This document shows positions 35,179 through 46,239 of a stretch of DNA of 64,000 nucleotides, piece by piece (position 1 is the first letter of the stretch; every line of letters starts with the position of its first letter). The DNA lies in contig CAUYLG010071320.1 in the NCBI GenBank assembly GCA_963573385.1, positions 105,310-169,309 of the forward strand, read 5' to 3'. This DNA is from Cacajao melanocephalus. Its lineage: Eukaryota > Chordata > Mammalia > Primates > Pitheciidae. Made by a program: the position numbers and the translations under genes. The notes beneath the pieces were generated by a model. That model was not told where the DNA came from. It was given only the letters and a program-made list of their open reading frames with translations, and made no database searches.

Positions 35179-35699
35179 TTTAATTTACTTGCTAAATTTA
35201 AGATGGTTCTGTTTTTAACCATTTTCAGACATTTTGTGTAGACCTTAAATTATTGAAAGTCTAATGCTTTTTCAGCAGCTGGCACTTTACAGTCAGAAAG
35301 TCCATCCCGTCTTATTTAAATAGTCAGATGTGTAATGACTGGCAACAAAACTAATTGTAATTATGATTACAACTAAAGGTTTCATACTTCTACTAAAATT
35401 TTTAGCTGCCTCAATCCACATTTCCATGTGAAAAAGGACATTTGCATGATCAAATCTGAGAACCATATTTTAGTCATTTTACAAATGTTCACCAGAGTAA
35501 TTTAAATATATGTGTTAAATGTAAAATATTTTTAGATGATCGTGTCAGAAATATAGTGAGTGACTGATGCCAGAAAAAAAAGTGTAACTTTATGAAAATT
35601 CAAATTTGCTACACATTTTAATTGACTTTAAATTTCTTTTCAGATGTGTTATTTGAAGCTTTATTGAAAGCAAATAGAAGTTAAATGCTAAATCATCAC
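35179..35699. other. Unassigned AT-rich DNA
   Basis: About 520 bp, nothing recognised. Confidence 0.35.
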
Positions 35700-35905
35700 T
35701 GTCCCATAGAAATTTCTGCTTGTTGGAAATGTATACCTGTGCTGCCTAATACAGTAGCCATGACTCACACATGCTCACCATTTAAAATATGGCTGATGTG
35801 GCTGATGAACTGATCTTTACATTTTATTTAATGTTAATTAACTTAAAGTTTAATAACCAATGAAGCTAATGGCTACTGTATCAGACAATACAATCTATAG
35901 TCTGC
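35700..35905. mobile_element. Palindromic DNA-transposon MITE
   Basis: The left section 'ctgcctaatacagtagcc' (ending 35,759) and the right section 'ggctactgtatcagacaat' (35,871-35,889) are inverted repeats (tacagtagcc against ggctactgta). Between them lie 'aaaatatggctgatgtgg' and a T/A-rich core. The layout follows the old mammalian MITE with 'tgtccaatacagtagccact' termini, probably moved by a hAT-type transposase. Family name uncertain. Confidence 0.65.
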
Positions 35906-36029
35906 AAGTACTTACAGTTGAAATATCTCAGTGTATGTTAACCTTTCAACAAGTAAGTGTTGCTGCTTGTGTATTTTTTGCATATCAATGAATCAATAAA
36001 CATAAAACACAAAGAAAACAGCATTCATA

Positions 36030-36048
36030 GACACACACACACACATAC
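36030..36048. repeat. (AC)n microsatellite
   Basis: A short run of about eight AC units. Confidence 0.85.
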
Positions 36049-38290
36049 ATGTTCTTTCAATGCTGAAAGCAATTAATACAGTAAAAATCTATTGATGCTA
36101 GATGAGAGAAACTTCAAGTAACCAGATACTTTCTCACAAGTGAGTTCTGGCTCTCCAGAGATGGATCTCTGTTAAATGTTTGTTTTATATATTTATATGT
36201 ATCTATATATATATTGGAGGAAATACATAACACTGTGTGTTAATAAATATGCATACATTTCTCATCAGCTTGGAGCGTTAGAAATGAACCATTCTCCTCT
36301 ATCTTGGCTAAAGGCATTGAAAAGACTCCCAATGTGTATTTTGTTGGTTAAATATACGCCCTTCAAACATCCTGGCTCTGTATGTCTTTGCAGTGTCTTA
36401 AAAATATATCCAAGACCATTTCACATAGTAGCCCTTGTTAATGTACGGTTACAGCTGTTAAAGGTTGATGCATGGTCTCACACAACAGAATAAACAAATG
36501 GTAGCTGTCACACGAAATTATTCACCCTCTACCTTTCCAAGACTTGCTTCTGTGGTGCTATTATTGCTGGGATCCCTTTCTTGTTTTTTACTCCTACTTC
36601 AATTGATTTTAGATGATTTTGGTGTTTTTCCCTTTCTAATGTATCACCTATTTTATTCAAATATGTAGGTGGAATATTTTTAAGTAAATCAATAATGAAG
36701 TAGTTGAGACTACAGGCCTCATCACCCTCTACATGCTATTAGTATTAGATTCCCAAGGGGCAACTGTGCAGTGAACCGCGGTAATGAGGTTGATAGTTCA
36801 TGAAGAGGCTGATGTGACAAATTGCCAACCTGCTACAGGAAAGCCTCCCTAACCGTCCAGAAGGGCAATGTTATTCCAATTTTCATCCAGTTTTGCTCTC
36901 ATTCTAAATGTGCCAATGCTAACACCATATTTGAATGATTTAAATGGATACACTCACTGCCCCCCCTTAGAAAGGAGAGCACCTGGTGGCATGTACATTT
37001 ATAATCCCCTTTTCAAATTGACATGCTCTCAGGGTGAATTTAATCAGCATTTGTCATAGATTTTAAAGCACAAAAAGATGTTTTAGTTTTCATAACTTAT
37101 TTTGGAGGTATTTGTGAAACATGTGTCTTCTTTTGCTGCTCTGGATCCGTAAGCACTTTCTAGCTCTATTATTCCTCTCTTGATAGTGATATTAATGGAC
37201 TTTTGTTGTATTCTCTCATATTTGAATGAAACATCTTGCAGGCATCTTTTCACTCCTTTTCTCTCCCTGAGTGTAATTCATATAAGAAAGGCAAAATTCA
37301 ACTTATTGAAAAAGGCTCAAATATTATGTCAGGTGTATTTCTTTATACAGTTATTTTTTAAAGATTCATCTTATTCTTTACGTTCCTCTTCATCTCTTCA
37401 TCCTACTTTTAAAGATACTTTCTTACAAAGGTGTTATTGTTACCAAATGGACAATGAAAATGAGTCATCTCTGACTTTCAAGAGAAATTTTAGCCTGAAT
37501 TGCACTGTCTATGCAGCAAACCTTTTACAAAACATTCATAAGCATTTTAAAAGAAACTTATACTTCATAGAGTGGTTCCCAAACCACCATGACTTGACCT
37601 GCAGGGAAGCAACTGGACATTGTGTACTCAATTTCTGATAGTGAAACTAAAGCATTTTTATATGTAGAGGTGCTAAAATAATTTTTTAATTCTTTCGATG
37701 CCTCTAAAATTCCTATTTTGTATTAATACCCTCCACAGCTTAATTAAAAATAATGTTTTAAAACTTGAATATTTATCCCTGAAGCCCCGAGGTTCTAGCT
37801 TCTGTGAATACATACAGCACAGGGTTTGTTTTCCAAATCCTTAGGGATTCAATTCTCTAATCACCACATGTATTAGATGACTCTGGCACATCAATTTTGA
37901 ACCTATGTTGTTTCACCTTGTGTTTAACTATGAAACACTGCAGTTATTCTCATGCTGTTTCTTAGGCATATATGTTTTGTCTTCTTACCTAAACTTTTTA
38001 AAAATTCGTTAGGTACCTGTGCAGGTTTGTTATCTAAACTTTTGGAACTAAGGCAAATATAGTGCCTTTTGTCAGACCTTGGCTGTAAGATTTTTGGTAA
38101 ATGCTGGTTAATTGTGTCCTATATGTTATCAGTTGCTCCTGTTTTTCACTGTGGGAATTTCATCATCTTGTAGTTTATTACAATGAGGAATCGCTTTTTA
38201 CCTTATACTACTCAGAGATAGTGTATTGCACATTTCAATCATCTACTGCTCAGCTAGAGAATGTATTTTAGTTTCAGACCCTTATTTTTA
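36049..38290. other. Long unassigned stretch
   Basis: About 2.2 kb. TA-rich DNA lies near 36,184-36,214. A 152-codon frame at 37,180-37,638 has no recognised domain, no splice context and AT-driven composition. A 'gtacctgtgcaggtttgtta' motif near 38,011 resembles an antisense L1 3' UTR scrap. No gene was identified. Confidence 0.35.
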
Positions 38291-38294
38291 TTTT

Positions 38295-38430
38295 ATTGTC
38301 CCAGATGGCACCTTTATTTATTGAACATCTATCTGTTGAATGCTGAGGTGGGTCAGGCACAGTGCCAGGAACAGGTAAACAAACAGACACAAATTCTTCT
38401 CCTCATGGTGTTTCTGTTCCAGAGAGCTGC
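38295..38430 (+). repeat. Ancient repeat fragment, same type as 21,920
   Basis: 'tttatttattgaacatcta', 'gtcaggcacagtgccagga', 'aacaaacagacacaaattc' and 'ctcctcatggtgtttctgt' follow the order of the mammalian repeat that opens 'tatttattgagcacctac'. Diverged and partial. Confidence 0.4.
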
Positions 38431-38599
38431 ATTTTCTGCTATCTGATAATTTCTCAAGCAACATTTGAAAAAAGAAATGAATAAAAGGCAGGCATGTTAG
38501 TGCCTGTCCTCTGAGAGGCAAATACCAATACAAGATTAAACACACAAGGATTTTATTAAGATAATGTCTGTGTGAAGGGAAGTAGAGCCAGTCCAATTA

Positions 38600-41096
38600 T
38601 GGCTAGGCTTGGCTGACAGAATTCAATCTAAAATGAGTGGTTCTAGGTGCTTGACAATTGCGTGCCCTGCAATCAAGAATCTCATCAATATCAGAGTCCA
38701 GTGAAAGGTCTGTTTCTCAAAGGGTGTGGAATTCTCTGTTGCTGATGGCATGGCCTCACTTCAGAGTCATAGGGGAACTTGCCATAAGTTCCCCCTCATG
38801 AACACCTCCAACTCCACAGGTCTACCACAGAGAAGACATGGTCCAAGTAGTAGGGCTTATTTACCCAGTCTGGATCTACTGCAGTTCCCTTTCCCGCTTC
38901 AGGCCTGACCCAAGGCTGGTAACCCTCTGTGTCACCTGTCATGAAGATGCGGAAAATGTTGCCCTAAGAATCCAAAGTTGCCAACGAATATGCTGCTCTC
39001 TTTGTGCTGAGAGATGCAAGATTCAGCAATACGTGACCTTCAAGGGGATATTTCAGCATGCCCCTGGCCACTAGACCCCTAAAAACTTCAGTGACTCAGC
39101 CAGACACTGAATCTTTGTAGGATTTATATCCAAACTTCTAGAGCACATGTGTCTTAGAAAAGTTTCCAGTATACTAAGTACCTCTTACTTGCCTCGTCCG
39201 CTTGGTGCTGTCACTGTAATGAATTGTGTGTTGTTCTATGGGGTGTCCTGGTGTTCCAGATCTTTGTGCACTATACAATGACAGAGGGCAATTTATTGCA
39301 ACTCCAACGCAAACATTTAAAGAATAATTTTGCTTCTCATGTGAATGCAAACTGTTTCTGATTCTTCTTTCTAATTGGAATACAATGTAATGACTTCATA
39401 CTCTGTACCTGAGGTCTTAGTAATACATTCTAGCAAAGAGACCACATCCAGCACAGTAACTATGACTGGGGCTGCTGCCTGGCTACACCTTCAGTATGGT
39501 CTGACATCATTCTCCAGGATCCCTCTGATTTCAGCAGGAGCCAGAATCAAATAGAGATATGACAGAGACAACAATCCTTACATCTGTTATGGTAGTAATC
39601 AGTACTTTCTCCCAGGGATATGATATTGGTTTGGATATATTTGGGAGGAAGGGCAAGAGGGAGGGCAGTTTCAGAAGTTTTCATTTGGCCTTCACCAGTA
39701 TGTTAGCTCTTATTCTATAGACCAAGAACTCAATGTGGAATTTAATTCTAGCAGCCATCTATGCACACAATGATTGGGAAACTGATCACCCATTGTCTGG
39801 GACAGGGAGGCTCACTGGGAGTCAGACTGTAACTAGGGCCCTCTTGTTACCTGGCCCTTATAGATTTCCACTCTAACAAGGAGACTGTGATGAGGTTTTG
39901 TATCTTTAAATATCAATGTCAACCCAAATCCTGTTTCCAATGTGCCTCAAAATGTCTGATGTAAAGTAGCAATTTAACCCTTATTGGTTGTCCATTTATT
40001 TTGCCTCTAAAGACACTGCTCTAGTCTCCATCATTACAATTCCCTGCTGGTCAAGCCCTTGGGGCTTCTCCTCCTACTCCTCTTACCTTACCTATTTTAT
40101 GAACACTGTGGGTTCTTGGTTTCTGGTGATTAACCACTGCTGTTTGATCTCTATTACTTTGGGATTCTTCCTCTCAAAGGATGTTAATGGGCTCAGTTAT
40201 ATGAGTGACTCTCCCACCTGCATGTCTGTCTTGCAGAGAAGAGCCACTACTGCACTTCTTACTGATGTTGGTGGCCCTCTCAGCAACACATTCCTGATGG
40301 CCTTGGAAAATGTAGTCTCTGAGTCCCTTGCATGGAGCATACTCCTCTGGTGGATTTTCTGGCCTCACCTAATACGTCTGGCTTGACCTAGTAAGCAAGC
40401 TTTATCGCTTACTTTTCTTAGCCTTTGTGTTCCTTTTTTTATGCTCTGCTAGGAAAAACAGGCATTTTGATGTGACTGAGAAGTGGCCAGTGTTTATTCC
40501 AGATTTCTAAGAACCACCCAGCAGTGGGCGGTGAGTTTAACCCATCCCCCAGGGTCCTTGCTAGGGTGTTAAACCTGTTCTCAAGAAAATGTTCTCATGT
40601 CAATGAATGCCTGATTTTCAACCTAGCATTCTAATTCCTTGATCAAGCACCTTCAACATCCAATTTCAGACAATAAAGTCCAGAGAATTTCTGTGGCTCC
40701 TGCTGGCACATGCCAGCTAATTCTAGTAATTTCTTAGTTGTATAGTCTTTTCTCCTTTTCCATGTCACCATGTCACCAGTTGGGTTCCAGATGTCTCCAC
40801 TCATGTTCTCAGGATTCCAGGTTTTCCTGGTCAGCATCCTGACCTCAGCATAACCCACCTTGGTTGGGAGTTCAACTGTCTATAGAGCTCTGCAGCTCTG
40901 ACAATTAGACCTTCAGGTTACTTTACCAATTATGTCTGTCCTCCTACTAGAGGTGATGAGGTCCTCTTTATAAGCCACAACTTGGGCATTGTGGTTATCA
41001 AACTTGGCTGTTAACAACTCTCATCTCTCATTATCCTTGCAAAGCATAAGCACAACTCAATAGTAACCAGCCAATTCTGCTGCTTTATTAGGCATA
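38600..41096 (-). mobile_element. Probable ERVL-type internal remnant, reverse strand
   Basis: A 2.5-kb stretch less AT-rich than its surroundings. Its minus strand (40,390 down to 40,170, and 41,080 down to 40,640) reads like a decayed ERVL gag/pol internal region, with short broken open segments and no intact frame. The identification is by feel from the minus-strand reading, without a diagnostic catalytic motif. No full retroviral gene can be traced. The MSTA element at 41,097 is inserted at its right edge. The section 38,600-39,900 is the least certain and may be unrelated unique DNA. Confidence 0.35.
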
Positions 41097-41465
41097 TGAT
41101 ACGATTTGGCTACGTCACCAACCAAATCTCATCTTGAATATCGTTCCCATAACCCTCACATGTTATGGGAGGGACTCAGTGTAGTTTAATCCTAAAGGCA
41201 GTTACCCTCATGATGTTCTCATGCTAGTGAGTGCATTCTCATGATATCTGATAAATTTATAAGAGGCTTTTCCTCCTTTTGCTTGGCACTTCTCCATGAT
41301 GCTGCCGTGTGAAAAGGGTATGTTTGCTTCCCCTTCTGCCATGATTGTAAGTTTCCTGAGGCCTTCCATATCATGCTGAACTGTGAGTCTATAGAATCTC
41401 TTTTCTTTATAAATTACCAAGTCTTGAGTATATCTTTATTAGCAACATGAGAACAGACTAATATA
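41097..41465 (+). repeat. MSTA 5' LTR
   Basis: The LTR starts TGATACGATTTGGCTACG and ends 'gaacagactaatata'. It carries 'ttttgcttggcacttctcc' and 'gtttgcttccccttctgcc', which separate MSTA from THE1. The internal region begins directly after it with 'gtaaattggtacc'. Confidence 0.93.
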
Positions 41466-43100
41466 GTAAATTGGTACCAAGAGTGGGTGCTTTAAAAATA
41501 CCCAAAAATGTGAAAGTGACTTTGGAACTGGATAACAAGCAGAGGTTGGAACAATTTGGAGAGTTCAGATGAAGGCAAGAAAAGGTGGGAAAGTTCAGAA
41601 CTTCCTAGAGACTTGCAGGGCTCAGAAGACAGGAAGATGTGAGAAAGTTTGGAACTTCCTAGAGACTGATTGAATGGCTTTGATGAAAATGCCAAATGAT
41701 AATGATATGGGCAATAAAGTCCAGGCTGATGGAGATGACGAACTTGTCCAGATGGAGATGAGGAACTTGTCCAGATGGAGATGAGGAACTTGTTGGGAAC
41801 TGGAGTAAAGGTCATTCTTGCTATGCAAAGAGACTGGCAGCATTTTGCCCCTGAGTTAGAAATCTATGGAACTTTGAACTTGAGAGAGATGATTTCAGGT
41901 ATCTGGTGGAAGACATTTCTAAGGGACAAAGCATTCAAGAGGAAGCAGAGCATAAAAGTTTGGAAAATTTGAAGCCTGATAATGCAATACAAAAGAAAAT
42001 TCCATTTTCTTGGGAAAAATTCAAACCAGCCGCAGAAATTTGCATAAGTAACAAGGAGCTAAATGTTAATCACCAAGACAATGGGGAAAATGTCTCTGGG
42101 GAATGTCAGAGACCTTCACAGCAGCCCCTCCCATCACAGGCCTGGAGGCCTAGGAGGAAGAAAATGATTTCTTTGGCCAGGCCCAAGGCACCCCTGCTCT
42201 ATGCAGCCTTGAGACATGGTGCCCTGTGTCCCAGCTGCTTCACCTCCAGCAATGGCTAAAAGGGGCCAACATACAGCTCAGGCAACTGTTTCAGAGGGTG
42301 CAAGCCCCAGGCCTTGGCAGCTTACACATGTTGCTGAGACTGTGAGTACACGGAAGTCAAGAAGTCAAGAACTGAAGTTTGGAAACTTCCGACTAGATTT
42401 CAGAGGTTATATGGAAATGCTGGGATGCCCAGGCAAGTTTGCTGCGCAGAAAAAACCCTCATGGAGAACCTCTGCTAGGGCAGTTTGGAAGGGAAATGTA
42501 GGGTCAGAGCCCCCACACAGAGTCCCCACTGGGGTACTGCCTGGTATAGCAGTGAGAAGAGGGCCACCTTCCTCCAGACCACAGAATGGTAGCTCCACTG
42601 ACAGCTTGTACTGTGTGCATGAAAAAGCCACAGACACTCAACATCAGCCCATGAAAGCAGCCATGAGGAGAGCTCTACCCGACAAAGTCACAGGGGTAGA
42701 ACTGCCTAGGCCATGAGAGCCCACCTCTTGCAGTAGTGCACACTGTATGTGAGACATGGAATCAAAAAAGATCATTTTGGAACTTTAAGGTGTAATAATT
42801 GCCTATTAGATTTTGCACATGCATGTGGCCTGTAGCACCTTTGTTTTGGCCAATTTCCCCCATTTGGACATGCTGTATTTAGGCAGTGCCTTTACCCCCA
42901 TTATATTTAGGAAGTAACTAACTGGCTTTTGATTTTGCAGGCTCGTAGGTGGAAGAGACTTGCCTTGTCTCAGATAAGACTTTGGACTTGGACTTTTGAG
43001 TTAATGCTGGAATGAGTTAAGACTTGCGGGGGCTGTGGGAAGGGCACCATTGTGTTTTGAAATGTGAGGACATGAGATTTGGGAGGGGACAGGGGTGGAA
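41466..43100 (+). mobile_element. MST internal region
   Basis: This non-coding MaLR internal sequence is recognisable throughout: 'tgactttggaactggataa', 'ttgaacttgagagagatga', 'aaccagccgcagaaatttg', 'ccttcacagcagcccctcc', 'ttgttttggccaatttccc' and 'ggaatgagttaagacttg'. Frames of up to 166 codons arise because the middle is GC-rich. They do not match retroviral Gag or Pol. A 23-bp tandem triplication sits at 41,728-41,796, and a short duplication of 'ttcctagagact' sits near 41,605-41,665. Confidence 0.92.
41728..41796 (+). repeat. 23-bp unit repeated three times within MST internal
   Basis: Units at 41,728, 41,751 and 41,774 each start 'gatggagatga' and continue 'c/g-gaacttgt'. The MST consensus as I remember it has one such unit, so this is a local expansion in this copy. 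Confidence 0.88.
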
Positions 43101-43461
43101 TGATACAGTTTGGCTGTGTCTTCACCCAAATCTCATCTTGAATTGTAGTTCCCATAACCCCCACATGTCCTGGAATGGACCGGGTGAGAGCTAATTTAAT
43201 CATGAGGGCAGATACTTACATGCTGTTCTTATGACAGTGAGTGAATTCTCATGAGATCTGATGGTCTTAAAAGGTTCTTTTCTTCCTTCTCCTTGCTGCC
43301 GCCATGTAATAAAGAACATGTTTGCTTCCCCTTCTGCCATGATTGTGTTTCCTGAAACCTCCTCGGCCATGCTGAACTGTGAGTCAATTAGACCTCTTTC
43401 CTCTGTAAATTATCCAGTCTCAGGTATGTCTTTATTAGCAGCATAAGAATGGTCTAATACA
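43101..43461 (+). repeat. MSTA 3' LTR
   Basis: The LTR starts TGATACAGTTTGGCTGTG and ends 'ggtctaataca'. It matches the 5' LTR in order and length but has diverged at many positions and carries small deletions (for example around the 'ccttctccttgctgccgcc' section), consistent with an old insertion. Confidence 0.93.
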
Positions 43462-43489
43462 ACATATTTTCCTGGTGTTTTCCTAGTTG

Positions 43490-44224
43490 TGCTAAAAGAT
43501 TTTCATGTTTTCATTGTAAGTACTGCACAATCCTTTTCTACTGGTATGTTTATTTCTATAGAATAGATAACAAAAATGTGGGATTTATAGGTTAAAATAC
43601 ATTTTAAATTATATAAATATTACTATATAGCATTCCTGTTCTGTTTCTGTTGTAATCATTCGTGTTTTCACCACTAATCTATGAGATTACAAATATTCAT
43701 CATACTATCCAATATTGAATATCAATTTTATCATATTCACCAGTTTTGTACATGAAAAAAAATTCTCATTGTACTTATAACTTTCATTTTCCTGACTTCT
43801 AGTCAGAAAATATTTTTAATGGCCATCTGGTTTTTACTTATTTGTTAACATTTTTTGCCCACTCCTCTATTTGCATTTTATTTATCAGCGTATAGAATCT
43901 ATTTGTATATGAATGTTGCAAATAGTTTATTTGCATTGTGACTTTATGTAGTTCTCAGTATGGAACAATATTTAATATGTATATATTTACTTACAGCCTA
44001 TGTGTTTCAACCTTACTTAAAAGCTGAACATACCAGAAGACTATACAAAGCATCTTAAAGTTTTTTTTCTAAACAGTTTTCAAAATTTCTTAGATGTTTT
44101 CATCTAAATTCTCAAACTTTGATGCATTTGAAATTTATGGTCTTATATGGTAGAAAGAATGTGTCTATATTTTTTTCTTCCATCATCAATCAAATTATAC
44201 CAGGACATTTATTAATCCTTTATT
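43490..44224 (-). mobile_element. Diverged L1M ORF2, antisense
   Basis: T-rich sequence with antisense L1 ORF2 hallmarks such as 'ttttgcccactcctctatt' near 43,853 and 'atttatggtcttatatgg' near 44,132. Old and fragmented. The boundaries are loose. Confidence 0.5.
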
Positions 44225-44905
44225 GGATTTTTTGTTGTATAAATTTAAGATATATAACTTGATGTTTTGATATAAGTATCATAGTGAAATAATTACTATA
44301 GGTAAAAAATTTAACATATCTATTACCGTCCATAGTTACCTTTCATGCATGTGTGTGGTAAGAGCACCTAATATCTATTCACTAAGAAAATTTTCAATAT
44401 TTAATACATTATTAATTATATTCTTCCTGCTATATACTAGATCTCTAGCCTTATTTATCTTAGATAACTAACTGTAAATTTGTACCCTTTGACCCGTATC
44501 TTTCCATATCCACTGCCTGATTTGTGGTAAATTCCTCTTTACTCTTCATTTCTATCTAGTCAACTTTTTGTTTTTAAGATTCTCCATATAAGTGAGACAT
44601 CATTTTTTTTTCTGTCCTGGCTTATTTTACTTAGCATAATGTTCTCTGGGTGTATCTATATTCTTGCAAATGGTAGTATATTTTCTTGTAAGACTGAGTA
44701 ATATTCCATTGGTGGAATATTATTTCGTAATTTCTTTACTCATTTGTCTGTCAATAAACACCTACGTTGATTTCATGTCTTGGCTATTGTGAATAGTGTT
44801 GCAATGAAAATTGGAGTGCAGCTATCTCAGGTACTTACTGCATTTTCTGTGGGCATATACCCAGAAGAGGAATTTCTGGGTCATATGGTAGTTCTAGTAA
44901 ATAAT
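44225..44905 (-). mobile_element. L1M 3' end, antisense, 5'-truncated
   Basis: From left to right the reverse complement of an L1MA/L1MB 3' UTR and ORF2 end is seen. The landmarks are 'ttgttgtataaatttaaga', 'agttacctttcatgcatgt', 'tacttagcataatgttctc', 'agtaatattccattggtgg' and 'gggcatatacccagaagag', ending 'tcatatggtagttctag'. The element stops near 44,905. Confidence 0.85.
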
Positions 44906-45296
44906 CTTCTTGTCAGCTATGTCCAAACTTAATCATACCTCATCCACTGAAGATTTTTTCCTTCAAAAACCCTATTTTTAAATTTCAAGACTTCTTAAAA
45001 TATTTTTCCATATATGACAATAATTATTTCTTTTTAGGGCTTTTTGGTTGGTTGTCAATTGGTTTCATAATGTTTTTTCTTTTTCTATGAGTGGTATTTT
45101 CTTTCACTACCTAAAAAAAATCCATATTTCAAAATGTTTCTTATTTTGTTCATGTACTTTGGAAGTGTGAAAAAAGTAAAAGGCAGAAGCATATTTGCTC
45201 ATTTCTGCTTGAACTGCTGACTCTGTGTTAAAAATGCAGTTCTCCTGAATAATTCTTTGCCGATAAAACAGGATAGAGCACTCGGCCCCCTGCATC
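44906..45296. other. Unassigned DNA
   Basis: About 390 bp, nothing recognised. Confidence 0.35.
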
Positions 45297-45633
45297 TCTG
45301 ACCTGAGTCACTGCGTTTCTTAAAAGAGAAAGGACCCTGGCCTGGCTTCTTCCTAATGCCTGTCAGCAATAGTGATTATGCTTCTCCAATCTATAATCGA
45401 ATGTGCTTTTATAATCTGTAACCAGATGTACTCTTATAACCAAACTTTGATGTGCTTTTGCACATACTGAATCTTCACCACCAGTATATAAACTGTGATT
45501 TAAAAGACTGTCTTGGAACAGTCTGAAAGAACTGCTCTCAGCTATAGGACTCAGTCTGTAATCCTCAGAAAGACTTCTGAATAAAACTAACCTTAATTTT
45601 TTTAAAGCCTAGTTGTATTTTATTTAGTCAACA
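45297..45633 (+). mobile_element. ERV1-type solo LTR
   Basis: A compact LTR layout has 'ccagtatataaactgtgat' (TATA box near 45,483-45,490) and 'gacttctgaataaaactaa' (AATAAA near 45,579-45,584) about 95 bp later. It ends 'attttatttagtcaaca'. The sequence after it ('aatttggtttagccccaat') could be the start of an internal region, but no primer-binding site is clear. Subfamily unknown. Confidence 0.65.
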
Positions 45634-46239
45634 GAAGTTTATTTGACAAATTTGGTTTAGCCCCAATCCCCTGGGGCCCCCAATTCATTAGTATCTTTCT
45701 GTATTAATATTGGAGAGACCAGAGATCCACTCATTGTCTCAGCTTGCATCACCCTCCATCTATACTACAAGATGTGTGTGCGTGTGTGTTTCCTCTAGCA
45801 TGTAAGTTCACATAAAGTCTAGCTCCAGCTTTTTCAGACTGTGTTTCAGGTGTGTGTTCAAGCAGGGATCCTAACTCCAGCCTCTTATGTAGTGGGGCAC
45901 TTTGTCTCCATCCCTGTGCAAGAGTAGAAGGCTCAACCACTTTTGCTTGCTTTTGACTCAGCCAAAGAATCCTACAGTTTCATCCTATTTTGCACGTTAT
46001 TTTCTCTTTAATTTCTAATAAAGATATATGTTTAATTTTAAGCCTAAACATATTCTCTTAGGTTTCCCTACTTATATTTTATGCATCCTTGCTTTGCTTT
46101 GTTGTGGACACAAAATCTGACACTGTCTTAACTAGAAACTACTTACTCCTGCCAAATCAAAATAACTCCCTCAGCTTTTTAAGTGTTGGGTCTACTGATA
46201 GAAGTTATTTTGTTCTAACATAATATTTGGAATAAGGAA
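45634..46239. other. Unassigned DNA between LTR and Tigger1
   Basis: About 600 bp. It may be leftover internal sequence of the preceding LTR element. It holds a short (GT)n at 45,772-45,790. Confidence 0.35.

Larger units (their letters stand above)
41097..43461 (+). mobile_element. Complete MSTA retroelement (ERVL-MaLR): LTR-internal-LTR
   Basis: A 2,365-bp element has two similar LTRs (41,097-41,465 and 43,101-43,461) around a 1.6-kb internal region. It is bounded by near-identical 5-bp flanks (gcata at 41,092-41,096, acata at 43,462-43,466). The purine-rich tract just before the 3' LTR (near 43,081-43,099) is the expected polypurine primer site. MaLR elements are non-autonomous and were mobilised by ERVL-type enzymes. 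The internal region encodes no retroviral proteins. Most MaLR copies in primates are solo LTRs, so a full-length one is the less common state. Confidence 0.93.

Noticed and set aside
37180..37638. 152-codon open frame in unassigned DNA
   Set aside because: It has no domain, signal or repeat pattern, AT-driven residue use (many Phe, Leu, Ser, Asn), no upstream promoter and no splice sites. It is best explained by chance.
39988..40386. 132-codon open frame, plus strand
   Set aside because: It is antisense to a probable ERVL internal remnant and has no recognised domain.
38600..41096. Intact endogenous retroviral gene
   Set aside because: Only short broken frames are visible on the minus strand. 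No intact gag, pol or env can be traced, and the identification as ERVL internal is itself tentative.
42216..42716. 166-codon open frame
   Set aside because: It falls wholly inside the MST internal region, which is non-coding in MaLR elements.
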